A stretch of 64,000 bases of DNA, taken from NCBI GenBank assembly GCA_002914845.1, contig JXTC01000054.1, positions 275,466 to 339,465 on the forward strand. The letters run 5' to 3'. The notes beneath the pieces were generated by a model. That model was not told where the DNA came from and made no database searches. It saw nothing but the letters and a program-made list of their open reading frames with translations. The stretch comes from Trema orientale (lineage: Eukaryota; Streptophyta; Magnoliopsida; Rosales; Cannabaceae). Below are positions 1 through 11,599 of this stretch, piece by piece. How positions within the stretch are numbered: the stretch's first letter is position 1; each line of letters opens with the position of its first letter. The position numbers and the translations under genes are program-made.

Positions 1-60
1 GTGGGATTTCGGTCCTAGGTTCGAGTCATACCAAATGTAGGAGTGAAAATCTATGATCCT
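1..60 (+). repeat. Possible tail of a tRNA-derived SINE, cut by window edge
   Basis: The first bases carry GGTTCGAGTC, which matches the pol III B-box consensus GWTCRANNC. No A box can be checked because the window starts here. It could be the 3' half of a SINE or a chance match. Confidence 0.25.
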
Positions 61-176
61 TAATGGAATGGGGTGTGGATTGAATAGTAGTAGATATTTT
101 CCTTTAATTTGCAATAAATAAAAATCATTAGTTAAGCTCCACTTATAAAATCTATATATATATATATATATATATA

Positions 177-407
177 AAGATAAGATACTTAGTATTATCT
201 ATCACATAACTAGATCATATGCATATTCCACTAATAAGATTTTCATCCAATTAATTTTGTCATTATAAGGTTAATTCCTTTGAAGATCCAATAAATAATA
301 GATTTTCTAGATGAATATTGGACCAAACGGAGAAAAAAAATTCTTTTACAACAAGATAGAAGAAGAAAAAGAAAATAAATATAGAATATAAATTAAGAGA
401 TTCTAGT
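177..407 (+). repeat. Copy A of a 230-bp segment repeated at 6644-6868
   Basis: Starts AAGATAAGATACTTAGTATT and ends AATTAAGAGATTCTAGT. The same segment, about 90% identical by eye, lies at 6644-6868 just upstream of the TIM50 gene. Both copies are preceded by a (TA)n tract. The pair brackets the whole copia/MITE cluster. Confidence 0.8.
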
Positions 408-419
408 TCAGTATCAGGG

Positions 420-845
420 GGAGTCACTACTTTGCTAGTCTATGTAGATGATATTTTGGTAATAAGAGATAGCCTCGAAGGTATGGAAAGCCTGAGAAAA
501 TGGGGTCTACATTTCACCAGCTTGAGTGGACAATATCCACTCATAAGCTTGAGTGGAAATGTCGAGAGAAGTATTGATAGCTCACGTGGTGTGAGCTCAG
601 CATATGCATACAAGTGCACTTAGTATAAGCAAAAGAATTATATTTATTCCACGTGCACTAAGCATAGGTAAAAGTATACTGGCAGTCACGTGTGTTCTCT
701 GAATGTATACGTAGCTAATTAAATATTCTTGTGTAAGAATATTTATAACCAAGAGAGTCATATATTTATGTATGAGTGCTATACCGAATAATAATAAGAG
801 AGAATTATAATTCTTGTATTACGTCAAATACTTTAATAACATTCA
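420..845 (+). mobile_element. Older copia remnant: RT scrap plus LTR-like segment
   Basis: Bases 432-470 translate to LVYVDDIL, the YVDD active-site box of copia reverse transcriptase, but the frame degrades within about 20 codons. A purine run (GCTTGAGTGGAAA) precedes TGTCGAGAG at 560, which resembles a polypurine tract followed by a 3' LTR. That LTR could end near ACATTCA at 845. The younger copia element is inserted about 50 bp further on. The LTR limits are a guess because no second LTR is present. Confidence 0.45.
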
Positions 846-894
846 ACGATTTTATAGCAACAAATTATATGCTACATTAGACGGTATTGAAATA

Positions 895-1131
895 TGTTGA
901 AGATTTGGTTAATATTTTGTATTTATGGTGGATTATATTTTGTATATTTAATTTTATTTATTTATTCCTGATATATAGCTATTTAGATAGGTTCTGTTTT
1001 ATAACCAAATCAGGTTGATTAGGAGTATCAGTTTATTTCCTTTTTCTGTATGATATACAGCCTGTATATATTGAGACCTTCACGTCTCTGTTTAAGCAAT
1101 GAAGAAAAGTTTTCAATTCTGGAAAACTTCA
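895..1131 (+). repeat. 5' LTR of copia element
   Basis: A 237-bp repeat starting TGTTGAAGATT and ending GGAAAACTTCA. It matches 5874-6109 with five substitutions and one single-base indel. All five substitutions are transitions. It is flanked on the left by the target duplication AAATA (890-894), which recurs at 6110-6114. Confidence 0.95.
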
Positions 1132-1144
1132 TGGTATCAGAGCC
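1132..1144 (+). other. Primer binding site (initiator tRNA-Met)
   Basis: TGGTATCAGAGCC directly follows the 5' LTR. This is the standard plant copia PBS, complementary to the 3' end of initiator methionine tRNA, which primes minus-strand synthesis. Confidence 0.9.
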
Positions 1145-1384
1145 AAGATAAGGTTCTTTTTCTCAGCCTTCATCGCTGATTTTTCCAAGTTATTCTTGCT
1201 GCTTCTCTTGGGTCACTTCAGTACCCTGTTTTGCTTTTTTTTTTATTCCTGAACAGAGTATTCTAAGGCAGCTTATTTTCTCATTATCCCTTTGATTTTT
1301 TTTTTAGCCATTCTTCTTGCTAATTTGTCCAGTTTTTCCTTGCTGCTGCTACCCATCTTTCGTCTTGTCATCATCGTTGTAATC

Positions 1385-4300
1385 ATGACAGAAGCAACTA
1401 AGCCCATTGGAACCCCATCAATTACACCCACTTCTCACATGATCATCCATTCTGAAAATCCCAACCTGCAGATTTCCACGGTCAAATTGAATGGGAAGAA
1501 CTTCATGGAATGGTCTCAATCAGCCAAAATTTCCCTCATAAGCAAAGGGAAATTTAAATATGTTTCAGGAAGGGTTGTGAAACCTGCGGAAGATGATGCA
1601 ACGTACGAGACTTGGGAAGCAGAAAACTCAATGGTGATGGCATGGTTGATAAATTCCATGGAACCGAAGATCAGCAAGGCTTATCTACTTTTTCCTACAG
1701 CAAAGGATATTTGGACGGGGGTCAACAGATCCTATTCAAAAGAAGGTTTCGACTCTCAAATTTTTCAGATCAAAAGACTGATAATTAATACAAAGCAGGG
1801 AACTTCTGGAATCACTGAATACTATAGTACCCTTAAGGGATTATTCAACGAATTGGATCTTTATCAAAAGACTGAAATGGAGTGTGCAACTGACATGAAG
1901 AAATTCAAAAATTTGCTGGAAAAGGAGAGTATTTATCAGTTCCTCCTTGGTCTCAATTCAGATTTTGGCCAAGTTTGTGATCGTGTGATTGGGAAAGATC
2001 CCTTTCCAGATTTAGATGAGGCAGTCTCAATTGCACGTGGTGAGGAAGGCAACAAGGAGCTAATGAGTCAAGGAAGGAATAGTGGAAGTGGTGGCACAAC
2101 CCTTGAAAATTCGGCCTTAGCTGTTTCTAAGCCTTTCTCAAATGCTGACAACCGGAAATCAAGAGAGAGGGATAATCGGTGGTGTGACCACTGCCATCGA
2201 CCTAATCGCACCCGTGAAGCTTGCTGGAAACTTCATGGAAGGCCTACAAACTACAAAGAAATTGGAAGTAAAGGCAGAAGCAAATCTTGGCAAGCACATG
2301 CACATCAAACCGAGGCTGTAGAGGAATTAAAAACTGAGGAATCTCTCAACAGAAATGATATTGAGAGACTTAAGAAGCTATTGGGTCAACTGGACTCATC
2401 CAACTCCGAATCTTCCACCATTTCAGGTTCAGTGCCCTCTTGTTCTGTAGCCCAAACAGGTAAAACAGTCCTTATTTCAGAAAAAATGTGTCCTTTAAGC
2501 ACCTGGATCATAGATTCAGGTGCATCTGATCATATGACTTGTTATTCTGAATCTTTTTCTAACTATGTGCCAAGTTCAGGAAAAAAGAAAATCCGTGTGG
2601 CTGATGGAACTTATTCTTCCATTGCTGGTCAAGGAGATATCAAACTATATTCGTCATTAGTGTTGTTATCTGTTTTACATGTTCCCAAATTGTCTTATAA
2701 TCTGTTATCAATTGGAAAACTCACCAAAGATCTTAATTGTTCTGTAGTATTCACATTGTCTGGGTGCTATTTTCAGGACCTTAGTACGGGGAAGATGATT
2801 GGGCATGCTAGGCTGAAAGATGGGCTGTACTACTTAGATACTACTTGGGAAGAAAAGGGCATAGGACCTCAAGGACTTGTTTCAAGTTTAAATTCCTATG
2901 AAAACATTTGGCTTTATCATAATCGTCTTGGACATCCTCCTTTCTTTGTTTTGAAGAAGTTATTTCCTGAATTGTTCAAAAATGTTGATCCTAGTATTTT
3001 TAATTGTGAGTCTTGTGTGCTTACTAAACATCATCGTATTTCTTTTCCAATAAAGGAACCACAATTTTTGTCTCCATTCAGCCTCATTCATTCTGACGTT
3101 TAGGGACCTTCTCGTATTGCAAATATTTCTGGTTCTCGATGGTTTGTTACATTCATTGATGATTATACTAGGATAACTTGGGTTTATCTTTTAAAATCCA
3201 AATCTGAAGTGATATCCATTTTTTCTACATTTCGTAAGTTTATTTACAACCAATTTAGAACCAAAGTTCACGTCTTGAGGTCTGACAATGGAAAAGAATA
3301 TTTCAACCAAGAGATGAGTGCATATTTAGAAAAGGAAGGAATCTTACATCATTCCTCATGCATCAATACACCACAACAAAACGGGGTTGTTGAGAGGAAG
3401 AATCGCCATTTGCTAGAAGTTGCTAGGGCCCTCTTATTCCAAATGAACGTTCCAAAATCCTATTGGGGGGAAGCTGTCCTCACTGCCTCATACCTAATAA
3501 ACAGAATGCCTTCCAGAGTTCTTCAATCCCAATCTCCTATCCAACGCCTCAAATCCATGTTTCCAAATTTTCAAGGTATTGGTTCCCTACCACCTAAAGT
3601 CTTTGGGAGTACAGCTTATGTTCATGACCAAAATCCTTCAAGGGAGAAATTAGATCCAAGGGCCATCAAATGTATTTTTTTGGGATATTCATGCACTCAG
3701 AAGGGGTACAAATGTTATCACCCACAAACTAAGAAAAAGTACATTTCCATAGATGTAACATTTGCTGAAAATCAACCATTTTACACGAGCAATCTTCAGG
3801 GGGAGTAGCCAAATTCAACAGAAGTTGACTGGTGGAAGATCGAAAATGAAAGTACAATTACTACCATGCCATTAGATCCAAATTCGGAAGAGAATTCCAA
3901 ACTGTATACAAATCAAGAAATTACTCTGAATTCTTCGCCGAATCAACTTGTTCAATCAATTTCATCTTCCCAAACTCCAACAAGAACTCAAATTCCAGTT
4001 AACGTTGAACCAGAAAGAAATGAATGTGATTTTCCAAATGTTAGTCCAAAGTGTAAAACTCCTATTTTTCAGGTGTACTCAAGGAAAAAGCAGCCCATAC
4101 TTCAGCCGGTAATTCCAATTATGGACCTTGAACCAAGTAATGAAGGTAGTATTCAAAATTCTCTTCCTCAAATTCAGAATTCTTCTAGTAATGATCTTGA
4201 ACTTCCTATAGCACTCAGAAAAGGGGTTCGTTCTTGCACTATTCACCCTATATCAAACTTTGTATCTTTACATAACCTTTCTCCAAAGTATCGTACTTTC

Positions 4301-5866
4301 TTGTCTCAAATTTCATCATAGGATATCCCATCATCAATACAAGAGGCAATGAATCTGAAGCCATGGAAAGATGCTATGGACGAAGAAATGCGAGCTTTGG
4401 AGAAAAATCAAACATGGAGAATTGTTGAATTACCGAAAGGTAAGAAGACAGTAGGGTGTAAATGGATCTTCACCAACAAATTTAAAGCTGATGGAACACT
4501 GGAAAGACATAAAGCAAGGTTGGTTGCAAAAGGTTACACCCAAACCTATGGAGTTGATTATCTTGAAACCTTTGCTCCAGTCGCCAAAATGAACACGGTG
4601 AGAATTTTACTTTCGATAGCTGCCAACCGTGATTGGCCGTTGCATCAGTTTGACGTCAAAAATGCCTTCTTGCATGTTGAATTACAAGAGGAAGTATACA
4701 TGGATATTCCACCCGGATATTGGAAAAAATCATGGGAGAATAAAGTGTGTAAATTGGAGAAATCACTATATGGCTTAAAATAATCTCCAAGAGCTTGGTT
4801 TGGTAGATTTACTAAGTCAATGTTAAAGAAAGCTTTTGTCCAGAGTCAAGGGGATCACACACTCTTCATCAAGCACTCTACAAAGAAGAAGATCACAGTT
4901 TTGATTGTGTACGTTGACGACATAATTGTCATGGGGGATGACGATGAAGAGATCAGTGAATTAAGAGTTTATCTTGCACAAGAGTTCGAGATTAAAGACC
5001 TAGGGAAACTCCGTTATTTCTTGGGTATAGAAGTGGCGCGATCTAAAGAAGGAATCTTTCTGAATCAACAAAAATATGTACAAGATCTCCTATAAGATAC
5101 TGGTATGTTAGGGAGTAAACCAAATGATACTCCAATAGAAGCCAACCATCGACTGGGAGAAATAAGGGAAGAAGAATCCGTTGATAAAGGAATGTACCAA
5201 AGACTGGTAGGGAAGCTAATCTACCTTTCTCATACAAGACCAGATATTGCCTATTCAGTAAGTGTGGCAAGACAATTTATGCACGCCCCCAGGAAATCTC
5301 ACTTAGATGCAGTCCACAGAATACTGAGATATCTTAAAGGAAGTCCAGGAAAAGGAATCTTGTTCAAAAAGAACGGAACTCTCAAGATAGAAGCCTACAC
5401 AGATGCTGATTGGGCCGGATCACTCAACGATAGAAGGTCAACTACTGGATATTGTACATTTCTTGGTGAAAATTTGGTCTCATGGAGAAGTAAGAAACAA
5501 GCTGTAGTTGCACGCTCAAGCGCTGAAGCCGAGTTCCGAGCAATAGCTCAAGGAATATGTGAGCTGTTGTGGTTAAAAATTATCCTAACCGACTTAAGGA
5601 TAAGGATTAATCATCCTATGATGATCTACTGCGATAACAAGGCTGCCATAAATATAACTCATAATCCTGTTCAACACGATCGTACTAAACATGTGGAAAT
5701 TGATAGGCATTTCATCAAAGAGAAGCTGGAATCTAGAGTCATATGTATGCCATATGTTCAATCAAAAAATCAGTTAGCTGACATTCTCACTAAGGGCTTA
5801 CAAGGAAAGGTGTTTCATCGATTGACAGACAAGCTTGGAATGCGTAATATCTTTGCATCCGCTTGA
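1385..5866 (+). pseudogene. copia gag-pol polyprotein with five in-frame stops
   Basis: One reading frame of 1,494 codons from ATG 1385 to the final stop at 5866, with no frameshift. It is cut by stops at 3101-3103 (TAG), 3806-3808 (TAG), 4319-4321 (TAG), 4781-4783 (TAA) and 5093-5095 (TAA). Domains in order: copia Gag (1385 to about 2100); a zinc-knuckle-like CxxC...CWKLHG segment (about 2180-2240); aspartic protease with DSGASDHM (about 2512); GAG-pre-integrase LYHNRLGHP (about 2910); integrase core with FIDDYT, LRSDNGKEY and the E of VVERKNR (3150-3420); reverse transcriptase with FDVKNAFLH and YVDD (4350-5095); RNase H with YTDADWAG and IYCDNKAA (5395-5866). An alternative view is stop-codon suppression, but five stops argue for decay. 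Confidence 0.93.
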
Positions 5867-5873
5867 GGGGAAG
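5863..5873 (+). other. Polypurine tract of copia element
   Basis: TTGAGGGGAAG abuts the 3' LTR and would prime plus-strand synthesis. It overlaps the pol stop codon region. Confidence 0.85.
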
Positions 5874-6109
5874 TGTTGAAGATTTGGTTAATATTTTGCA
5901 TTTATGGTGGATTATATTTTGTATATTTAATTTTATTTATTTTTCCTGATATATAGCTATTTAGATAGGTTCTATTTTATAACCAAATCAGGTTGATTAG
6001 GAGTATCAGTTTGTTTCCTTTTTTTGTATGATATACAACCTGTATATATTGAGACCTTCACGTCTCTGTTTAAGCAATGAAGAAAAGTTTTCAATTCTGG
6101 AAAACTTCA
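5874..6109 (+). repeat. 3' LTR of copia element
   Basis: A 236-bp partner of 895-1131, ending at TTCA 6109, followed by target duplication AAATA (6110-6114) and a (TA)n tract. Confidence 0.95.
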
Positions 6110-6130
6110 AAATATATATATATATATATA

Positions 6131-6370
6131 TGTTCCCAATCTATTATGTATTTTTTTAACCTATCTACATATATTTTTTTAGCCATTGGATCATTATCTA
6201 ACGGCCACCACAATTTGAGTTGTTAGAAAAAAATAATATAAATAAATATTCACTATTTAACATTTTTTTCTCTCCACATTTTACCTTGAAAAAACATGCG
6301 TGATGAATTTTAATTAGACAAAATAATACCCATAGATAAGGAAAAAAAATACCTACTAGATTGGTGTCCA
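6131..6370 (-). mobile_element. MITE family A, copy 1 (inverted)
   Basis: A 240-bp element flanked by (TA)n on both sides. Its ends read in reverse as ATGGACACCAATCTAGTAGG and, at the other end, CCTATCTACATAT. Its inner part carries GCCATTGGATCATTATCTAACGGC. Read on the - strand it lines up with the copies at 6381, 18040 and 61051. No coding capacity. Confidence 0.75.
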
Positions 6371-6380
6371 TATATATATA

Positions 6381-6623
6381 TTGGGCACCAATTCAATAGG
6401 TATTTTTTTTTTTTTACCTATACATAAATATCATTTTGACCAATAAAAATTTTTCTTGCATATTTTTTTATATTAAAAAATAGAAAAGAGAAATAATATT
6501 AATGATGCACGTCTTTTCATGCACTTCATTATAGCCGTTGGATCACCATTAGATGATGATCCAATCGCTAAAAAAAAAACTACACATAGGTAAAAAAAAA
6601 AAAAAACCTACTAGATTGGCAAT
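6381..6623 (+). mobile_element. MITE family A, copy 2, in inverted tandem with copy 1
   Basis: Starts TTGGGCACCAATTCAATAGG and ends CCTACTAGATTGGCAATC, giving imperfect inverted termini of about 25 bp. It shares a 10-bp (TA)n tract with copy 1. The interior has the family hallmark GCCGTTGGATCACC. Insertion next to (TA)n in every copy is like the rice Micron MITEs. Confidence 0.75.
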
Positions 6624-6643
6624 CATATATATATATATATATA

Positions 6644-6868
6644 AAAGATAAGATACTTAGTATTATCCCTCACATAATTAGATCATATGCATATTCCACA
6701 AAAAGGATTTTCATCCAATTAATTTTGTGATTATAAGGTTAATTCCTTTGAACATCCAAATAAGTAATAGGTTTTCTAGATGAATATCGGACCAAAATAA
6801 AAATAAATAAATTTTTTACAGCAAGATAGTGGGAAAAAAAAAAAGAATATAAATTAAGAGATTCTAGT
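6644..6868 (+). repeat. Copy B of the 230-bp segment at 177-407
   Basis: Same ends as copy A. It lies 250 bp upstream of the TIM50 start codon, so it may include native promoter sequence of that gene. Confidence 0.8.
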
Positions 6869-7020
6869 ATATGACATAGCAACGACCACCAAAATATAAA
6901 AAAATCTCCGACCGAAAAAGCAAAGTCGGCATCCAAACAGTGCATAAGCATAGCAAAAACCGACATCCAAACACACCATCATATAGCCATCAAACTATGC
7001 CCAAACAGCCCCGATTTCTT

Positions 7021-7117
7021 CGCTCTCTCTCTCTGCTAAACCCAAAAACCCTACTTCAACCCCAGAATCATTGATCAGTAACAGAGAGACCCAAAAACCT
7101 CAGAGAAAACCCCAGAA
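7021..7117 (+). promoter_or_regulatory. TIM50 leader with CT repeat and telo-box
   Basis: A (CT)n tract (7022-7034) is followed by AAACCCTA (7046-7053), the telo-box motif seen upstream of many plant genes for ribosomal and organelle-biogenesis proteins. The position fits a 5' leader. Confidence 0.5.
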
Positions 7118-10100
7118 ATGTCTTCCATAATTCTCCGGTCGCGTCTTATCAATTTGCTATGGAGGCGCAATCGACGCCTTTTCAGCTCCGATTTGGCCTC
7201 CAACCCTCCCAAGGAGCCACTCATCGCCGCCGAAGCTCTCGCCTCCGATCAACCTCCGCCGCCGCCTGCGACTCCGGATTCGAGTACCTCCGGCGGCAAG
7301 TCATGGAGCTTTCTCAAGTACTCGCTCGTCGGAGCTCTCACCGGAGCTACTGTGGCCACCGGCTATGTTTCGTACGGTAAAGGGCTATGCTTTTTAAGAC
7401 TTCAGCTTCGTTTCTTAGGGTTTGGTTTTGAATTGTTACTTTTTGGATTTGAATTTTGTTTTGAGTTTTGAAATTTGGGTTCTTTTTACCTGATCGAATT
7501 GGCCTCGAGGGACGATAAAAGCTTAGGCGTTTACTGGATTGGAGAGACTGTGCTAATGGGTTCTTAATATTTGCTATATGGGTTTCATTGTAAATGTTGC
7601 TTTTTTTTTAATTTTATTTTTGAAATTCTGGTGGTTTTTGCCTGATAAATTTTGGCGTAAATTATGATGAAAGATCAAGCATTTACTGGCTACTCCGAGT
7701 TGATAATTGGTTTTGAAATGTGAAATTGGGGTTTTTTTAGCTGATGGAATTTGGTGTAGGTACGATGAAAAGCTTAGGCATTTGTGTATTGGCCACATTT
7801 TTGCTCATGTGTTTTTGATTTCTTGGTGAAATATAGGGTGAATATTGAACTTTTCCTCTCCTTTTTTTTTTGGCAGCCTACTCCTTGGATGATATAGAGG
7901 AAAAGACAAAGTCTCTCCGAGCTGCACCTTCACGTTACAAATTGCCAGATGATGCACCTACATTCGATGTAAGTGTAGCTTGGTGCTGTGTGTGGAAGTA
8001 AGGGTGTTTTGAGTATGTGCAAAAGTAGAATTTTTTATGAGAACTAAACAATTTAGTATGGAAAAGAAAAAAAAAGGTTATTAAAAAAAGGTTATCTTCA
8101 TGTCTAGTTTCAGATGCGTTAGTAACTTTGCTTAGTAAGAACTAAGAAGATTGTAGTTGCCATTTGTCCTTAACAAATATGTTGTCGTCTGTCTGTGATA
8201 CAAAATGGATGCTTCGGTGGTTGCATACCTATGGACGTGTGCCTCGAGTTAGTTTGTGGGTGGGATCTGGACTGGGTTGATTGTGCTGATATGATTTATG
8301 TGGCCCCACTACTTCTGACGTGCTGTATGGCAATTCTTGCCTTTATAATCTGTGTGGAAATATCCATAACATAACATTTTCTCATCAATCTCTTTTGCAG
8401 AAAGTCAAGAATTTGCTTTACTCTTCTGCAATAACAGGTGAGTCCACTACGTGCCCATAGTTAAGGCTTAACCTGTTATATACGAAACAATAACGCTTAT
8501 GGAATGCATTCCAGTCTCTCAATCTTTAATGACCATGAATAGGTTGTAGAATTTTATACTGCATTACCTCATGAGGTTGGCATTAGCAAAACATAATATT
8601 ACGGATATTGAAACTGCATTTTTTTTTATTAATCAAAAGAAAACCACACTGTCAATATTTGTGCTGATAATTTTTGGTTTCTGATCTTCAGTTCCTGCTA
8701 AAGCAACTGAACTTTACTTGGATGCAAGGAAATTGATTGAAGAACATGTTCGAGTGCGTCCACTTCTTCTGTGATCTTCTGCTGCTTCAGATCAAGTTCT
8801 TTTTATTTCATTTCACTTTAATTTTATTTGTTTAACCCAATATTCTTTCTGCTTCACGGCAGGGTTACACTGAACCATATGCAGAAAAGCTTCTTCCAGA
8901 TTTGCATCCCATGGAACGACATGTTTTTACACTTGTTCTGGATCTACAGGAGACGCTACTTTACTCTTATTGGACGGTAAGGCCAGGATTGGAAAATAGT
9001 TGCGGTTCTATTATTTATTAAGTTATTGGACTTATCAGACCAGCAAGATTGGTTAGAATATCTTACAAGTTCTGTTCTAATATAATGTTTCTGCTCATGT
9101 ACTATTGTTATTTCTAAGCAATTTTTGCAGCTCTTTTCATGATATCTCAGAATGTCTGGCTGTTAGTTTCATTCTTGTAAAGTTGTTCTCAATGTGTTTT
9201 AGAAATTCTCTTAATGGAATTGCTGATAACTTTATTTTCTTCTTGGCATGTAAAGAGAGAAAAGGGCTGGCAGACAATAAAAAGACCTGGGGTTGATGCT
9301 TTCCTGGAACATCTAGCTCAATATTTTGAAATTGTTGTGTATTCCGACTATTCAAATATGGTAGTTTAAAATGTTCACGCCCTAATGCTTGATCAGTGTT
9401 TTTAAGTGTTAATTCTCAGCAACATTGTATTGCTTTGTCTTTGCAAGTGCAGTATGTAGATCCTGTTATGGAGAGATTGGACACCAAGCACTGCGTTCGT
9501 TATAGGCTGGGAAAGGCTGCTACTATGTATCAGAATGGACAACATTATAGAGTATGTTTTATTGATAAATTTTACTGTTCTAAGTAAATTTTGATTGGGC
9601 TTGCTTTAGTTTACCTTATATTTATCTGCAACATGAAAATCTGTCTTTCAGAATGTGTTTCTTTCAATATTTTTTAAGTTTTGTGAAGGAGAACTTGATT
9701 GTTGTTGCAAGTATTTAATATTTGCATACAAAGCAAGGAAAGCTTTCAGTGGTGTAGGTTAAATAAGCATTCCATGGAACTGAGAAGAAATTTTGTTGCA
9801 CAAAAAAGGAAAAGTGTGGGTGATAAGATAGTTCCTTTTACAGGACCTTTCAAAACTTAACAGGGATCCTGCAAAAGTTATTTATCTGAGTGCACATGCG
9901 CGAGAAAATAGCCTTCAGCCAGAGAACGGTGCCGTAATAAAGCCATTTAAGCTTGAAACTGATGACACAGCTCTTCTGGACTTCATACCATTTCTTGAAT
10001 GTGAGTATATATGGTTTCCATTGGATAGGTAGAACAAAGTGGTATTCTATATTTCAAATTGTAATATTCATGTATATATGATCCGTCATTTGGTTCATAT

Positions 10101-10547
10101 ACAGTTGTTGCCCGTAATCCTCCAGCTGATATCAGGCAAGTTTTAGCATCTTATGAAGGCTGTGATATTCCGGAGGAATTCATTCGACGTTCTAGAGAGC
10201 ATCGGAGGTAAAGTGTAAAGTATATTTTTGATGTGCCTGTAAAACTAAACAGATAAAGAAGCAAATTTTGTTCAATCATTTTGATGTGACACTCAGGCTT
10301 TCATTATAAAAGATGCTATCCCTTTATGCATGTGTCGTTATCAATTTCATAGCTGTTCATCTGTACCTTGTCACATAATCTGGGCTGTAAAAACCTTTTG
10401 CTATCCAATTTTCTGGCAAAATTAGGACGATTGAGTTGTAGAACTATTTGTTTAGCTGCTGCATATATTCTATTTTAGTTGACGTCAAACCTTTTATGCA
10501 GGAGAATGCAAGAACAGAAGCAACAAGGTCGGCTATGGAGACGTTGA
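7118..10547 (+). CDS. TIM50: Mitochondrial inner-membrane translocase subunit TIM50-like
   Basis: Ten coding exons: 7118-7376, 7877-7968, 8401-8437, 8692-8753, 8863-8976, 9256-9360, 9453-9551, 9844-10000, 10105-10207, 10502-10547. All introns are GT..AG and the total is 1,074 bp (357 aa). Residues 1-25 are Arg/Ser-rich without acids, like a mitochondrial presequence. A Pro-rich stretch and one membrane span (about 66-86) follow, then the NIF/FCP1-like domain (about 165-310). The protein ends GRLWRR. TIM50 is the receptor of the TIM23 complex: it guides presequence proteins across the intermembrane space. The phosphatase signature DxDx[T/V] reads DLQET (177-181), lacking the second Asp, in line with a binding rather than catalytic role. 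The ZIP gene is next downstream on the same strand. Confidence 0.93.
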
Positions 10548-10960
10548 GAAGTTTCAACTATGTAAGAAAGAAAAAGCAAGATGCAACCTCTCAAGCCTCA
10601 ACTACGCAATTTCTGGGTTTTGAGATCGGAAGACAAGAGTATTGTATAAGTTATGAAGCCAAAATATGTTGTCTTTGGGAAGGAAGGCAATTTCGGTGAT
10701 AAAATTTTGAGTCCATAATAATTCTTTTTCGCTGCACCATTGAAATGATTGACCTGATAATTTGTAATTTCTTTCTTGGGGCCTTTTGCCCCTTTAGTTT
10801 TTGTCCCTATTTAGATGGAAATCAGAAATTTTGGCTAACAATGAAGGAAATTTCTTCGACTTATGCTGCCACCCTCTAAGCATTGTGTTATGAATTTTTC
10901 ATGGGAATGAGCATTATGGTTGATTATTATTTACATCTATAAATGTTTGATGGTTTGCCT
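10548..10960 (+). other. TIM50 3' flank, source of downstream duplications
   Basis: Probable 3' UTR and flank. Segments such as AAGCCAAAATAT, TTGTCTTTGGGAAGG and ACAATGAAGGAAATTTC recur in order at 12090-13330, split there by three insertions. This copy is therefore the uninterrupted (empty) version. Confidence 0.6.
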
Positions 10961-11027
10961 ACCAAGTTAGGTGTAAGACTGCATATTCATCTCTCATGTT
11001 TGTTGGGAGTAAAATAGAATGGACCTT

Positions 11028-11513
11028 GGGTAATTTGCAGCAAAAATCCCCGACGTTTAGTATCTATCTTTGATATTTAGGTCCTGACCTTTAAATTTTG
11101 GCATTTACATTCCATACCTCATAAAAGTGTTGCACTGTTGGTCTTTTTTTTACTCCATGCATTTATTCCATCAAGAAAAAGAAAAAAGACAATTTAAAGA
11201 AAGAAAACCCAAGTACATATTTAGAGAAAAAATCATTTATATCCAATATCAAAAAATAGAAAAAATCTGAAATAAATAAATAAGCAACTAAATTTAATTC
11301 GGATCTTATTTAGAGAAAATATGGACTGTTTTATTTCTTTAAATTGCCTTTTTTCCATTTTCTTTTTTTGACGGAATAAATGGATGGAAGTGAAAAAATG
11401 ACCAACGGTGCAACATTTTTGTGAGGTTTGGGATTTAAATGCCAAAATTTAAAGATTAGAGACCTAAATGCCAAAGATACTAAAGATTTGGGGATTTTTG
11501 CTGCAAATTACCC
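11028..11513. mobile_element. Foldback Mutator-like MITE, 486 bp
   Basis: Ends are GGGTAATTTGCAGCAAAAAT and its reverse complement, extending to inverted arms of roughly 115 bp (11028-11145 and 11395-11513). The flanks repeat AATGGACCTT (11018-11027 and 11514-11523), a 9-10 bp target duplication typical of Mutator-like elements. No transposase. Confidence 0.88.
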
Positions 11514-11599
11514 AATGGACCTTCTAATACCGAGTACAATAATCCAATTTTCCTCCTAAAAAAATTAGTAAGTAATAATAATCGAATGTTTGGTGGATC

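Larger units (their letters stand above)
895..6109 (+). mobile_element. Ty1/copia LTR retrotransposon, structurally complete, coding-dead
   Basis: A 5.2-kb element with two LTRs, a primer binding site, a polypurine tract, a perfect 5-bp target duplication (AAATA) and a gag-pol frame in copia order (integrase before reverse transcriptase). The LTRs differ by about 2%, so the insertion is fairly recent. Five in-frame stop codons inactivate the polyprotein. It sits inside older repeat sequence upstream of TIM50. Confidence 0.95.

Noticed and set aside
432..623. Short frame with YVDD as a gene
   Set aside because: Only about 20 codons match copia reverse transcriptase, it begins at TTG, and the rest is LTR-like. 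Treated as a transposon remnant.
7159..7380. Second frame over TIM50 exon 1
   Set aside because: Starts inside exon 1 in another frame and ends at the intron; no similarity seen.
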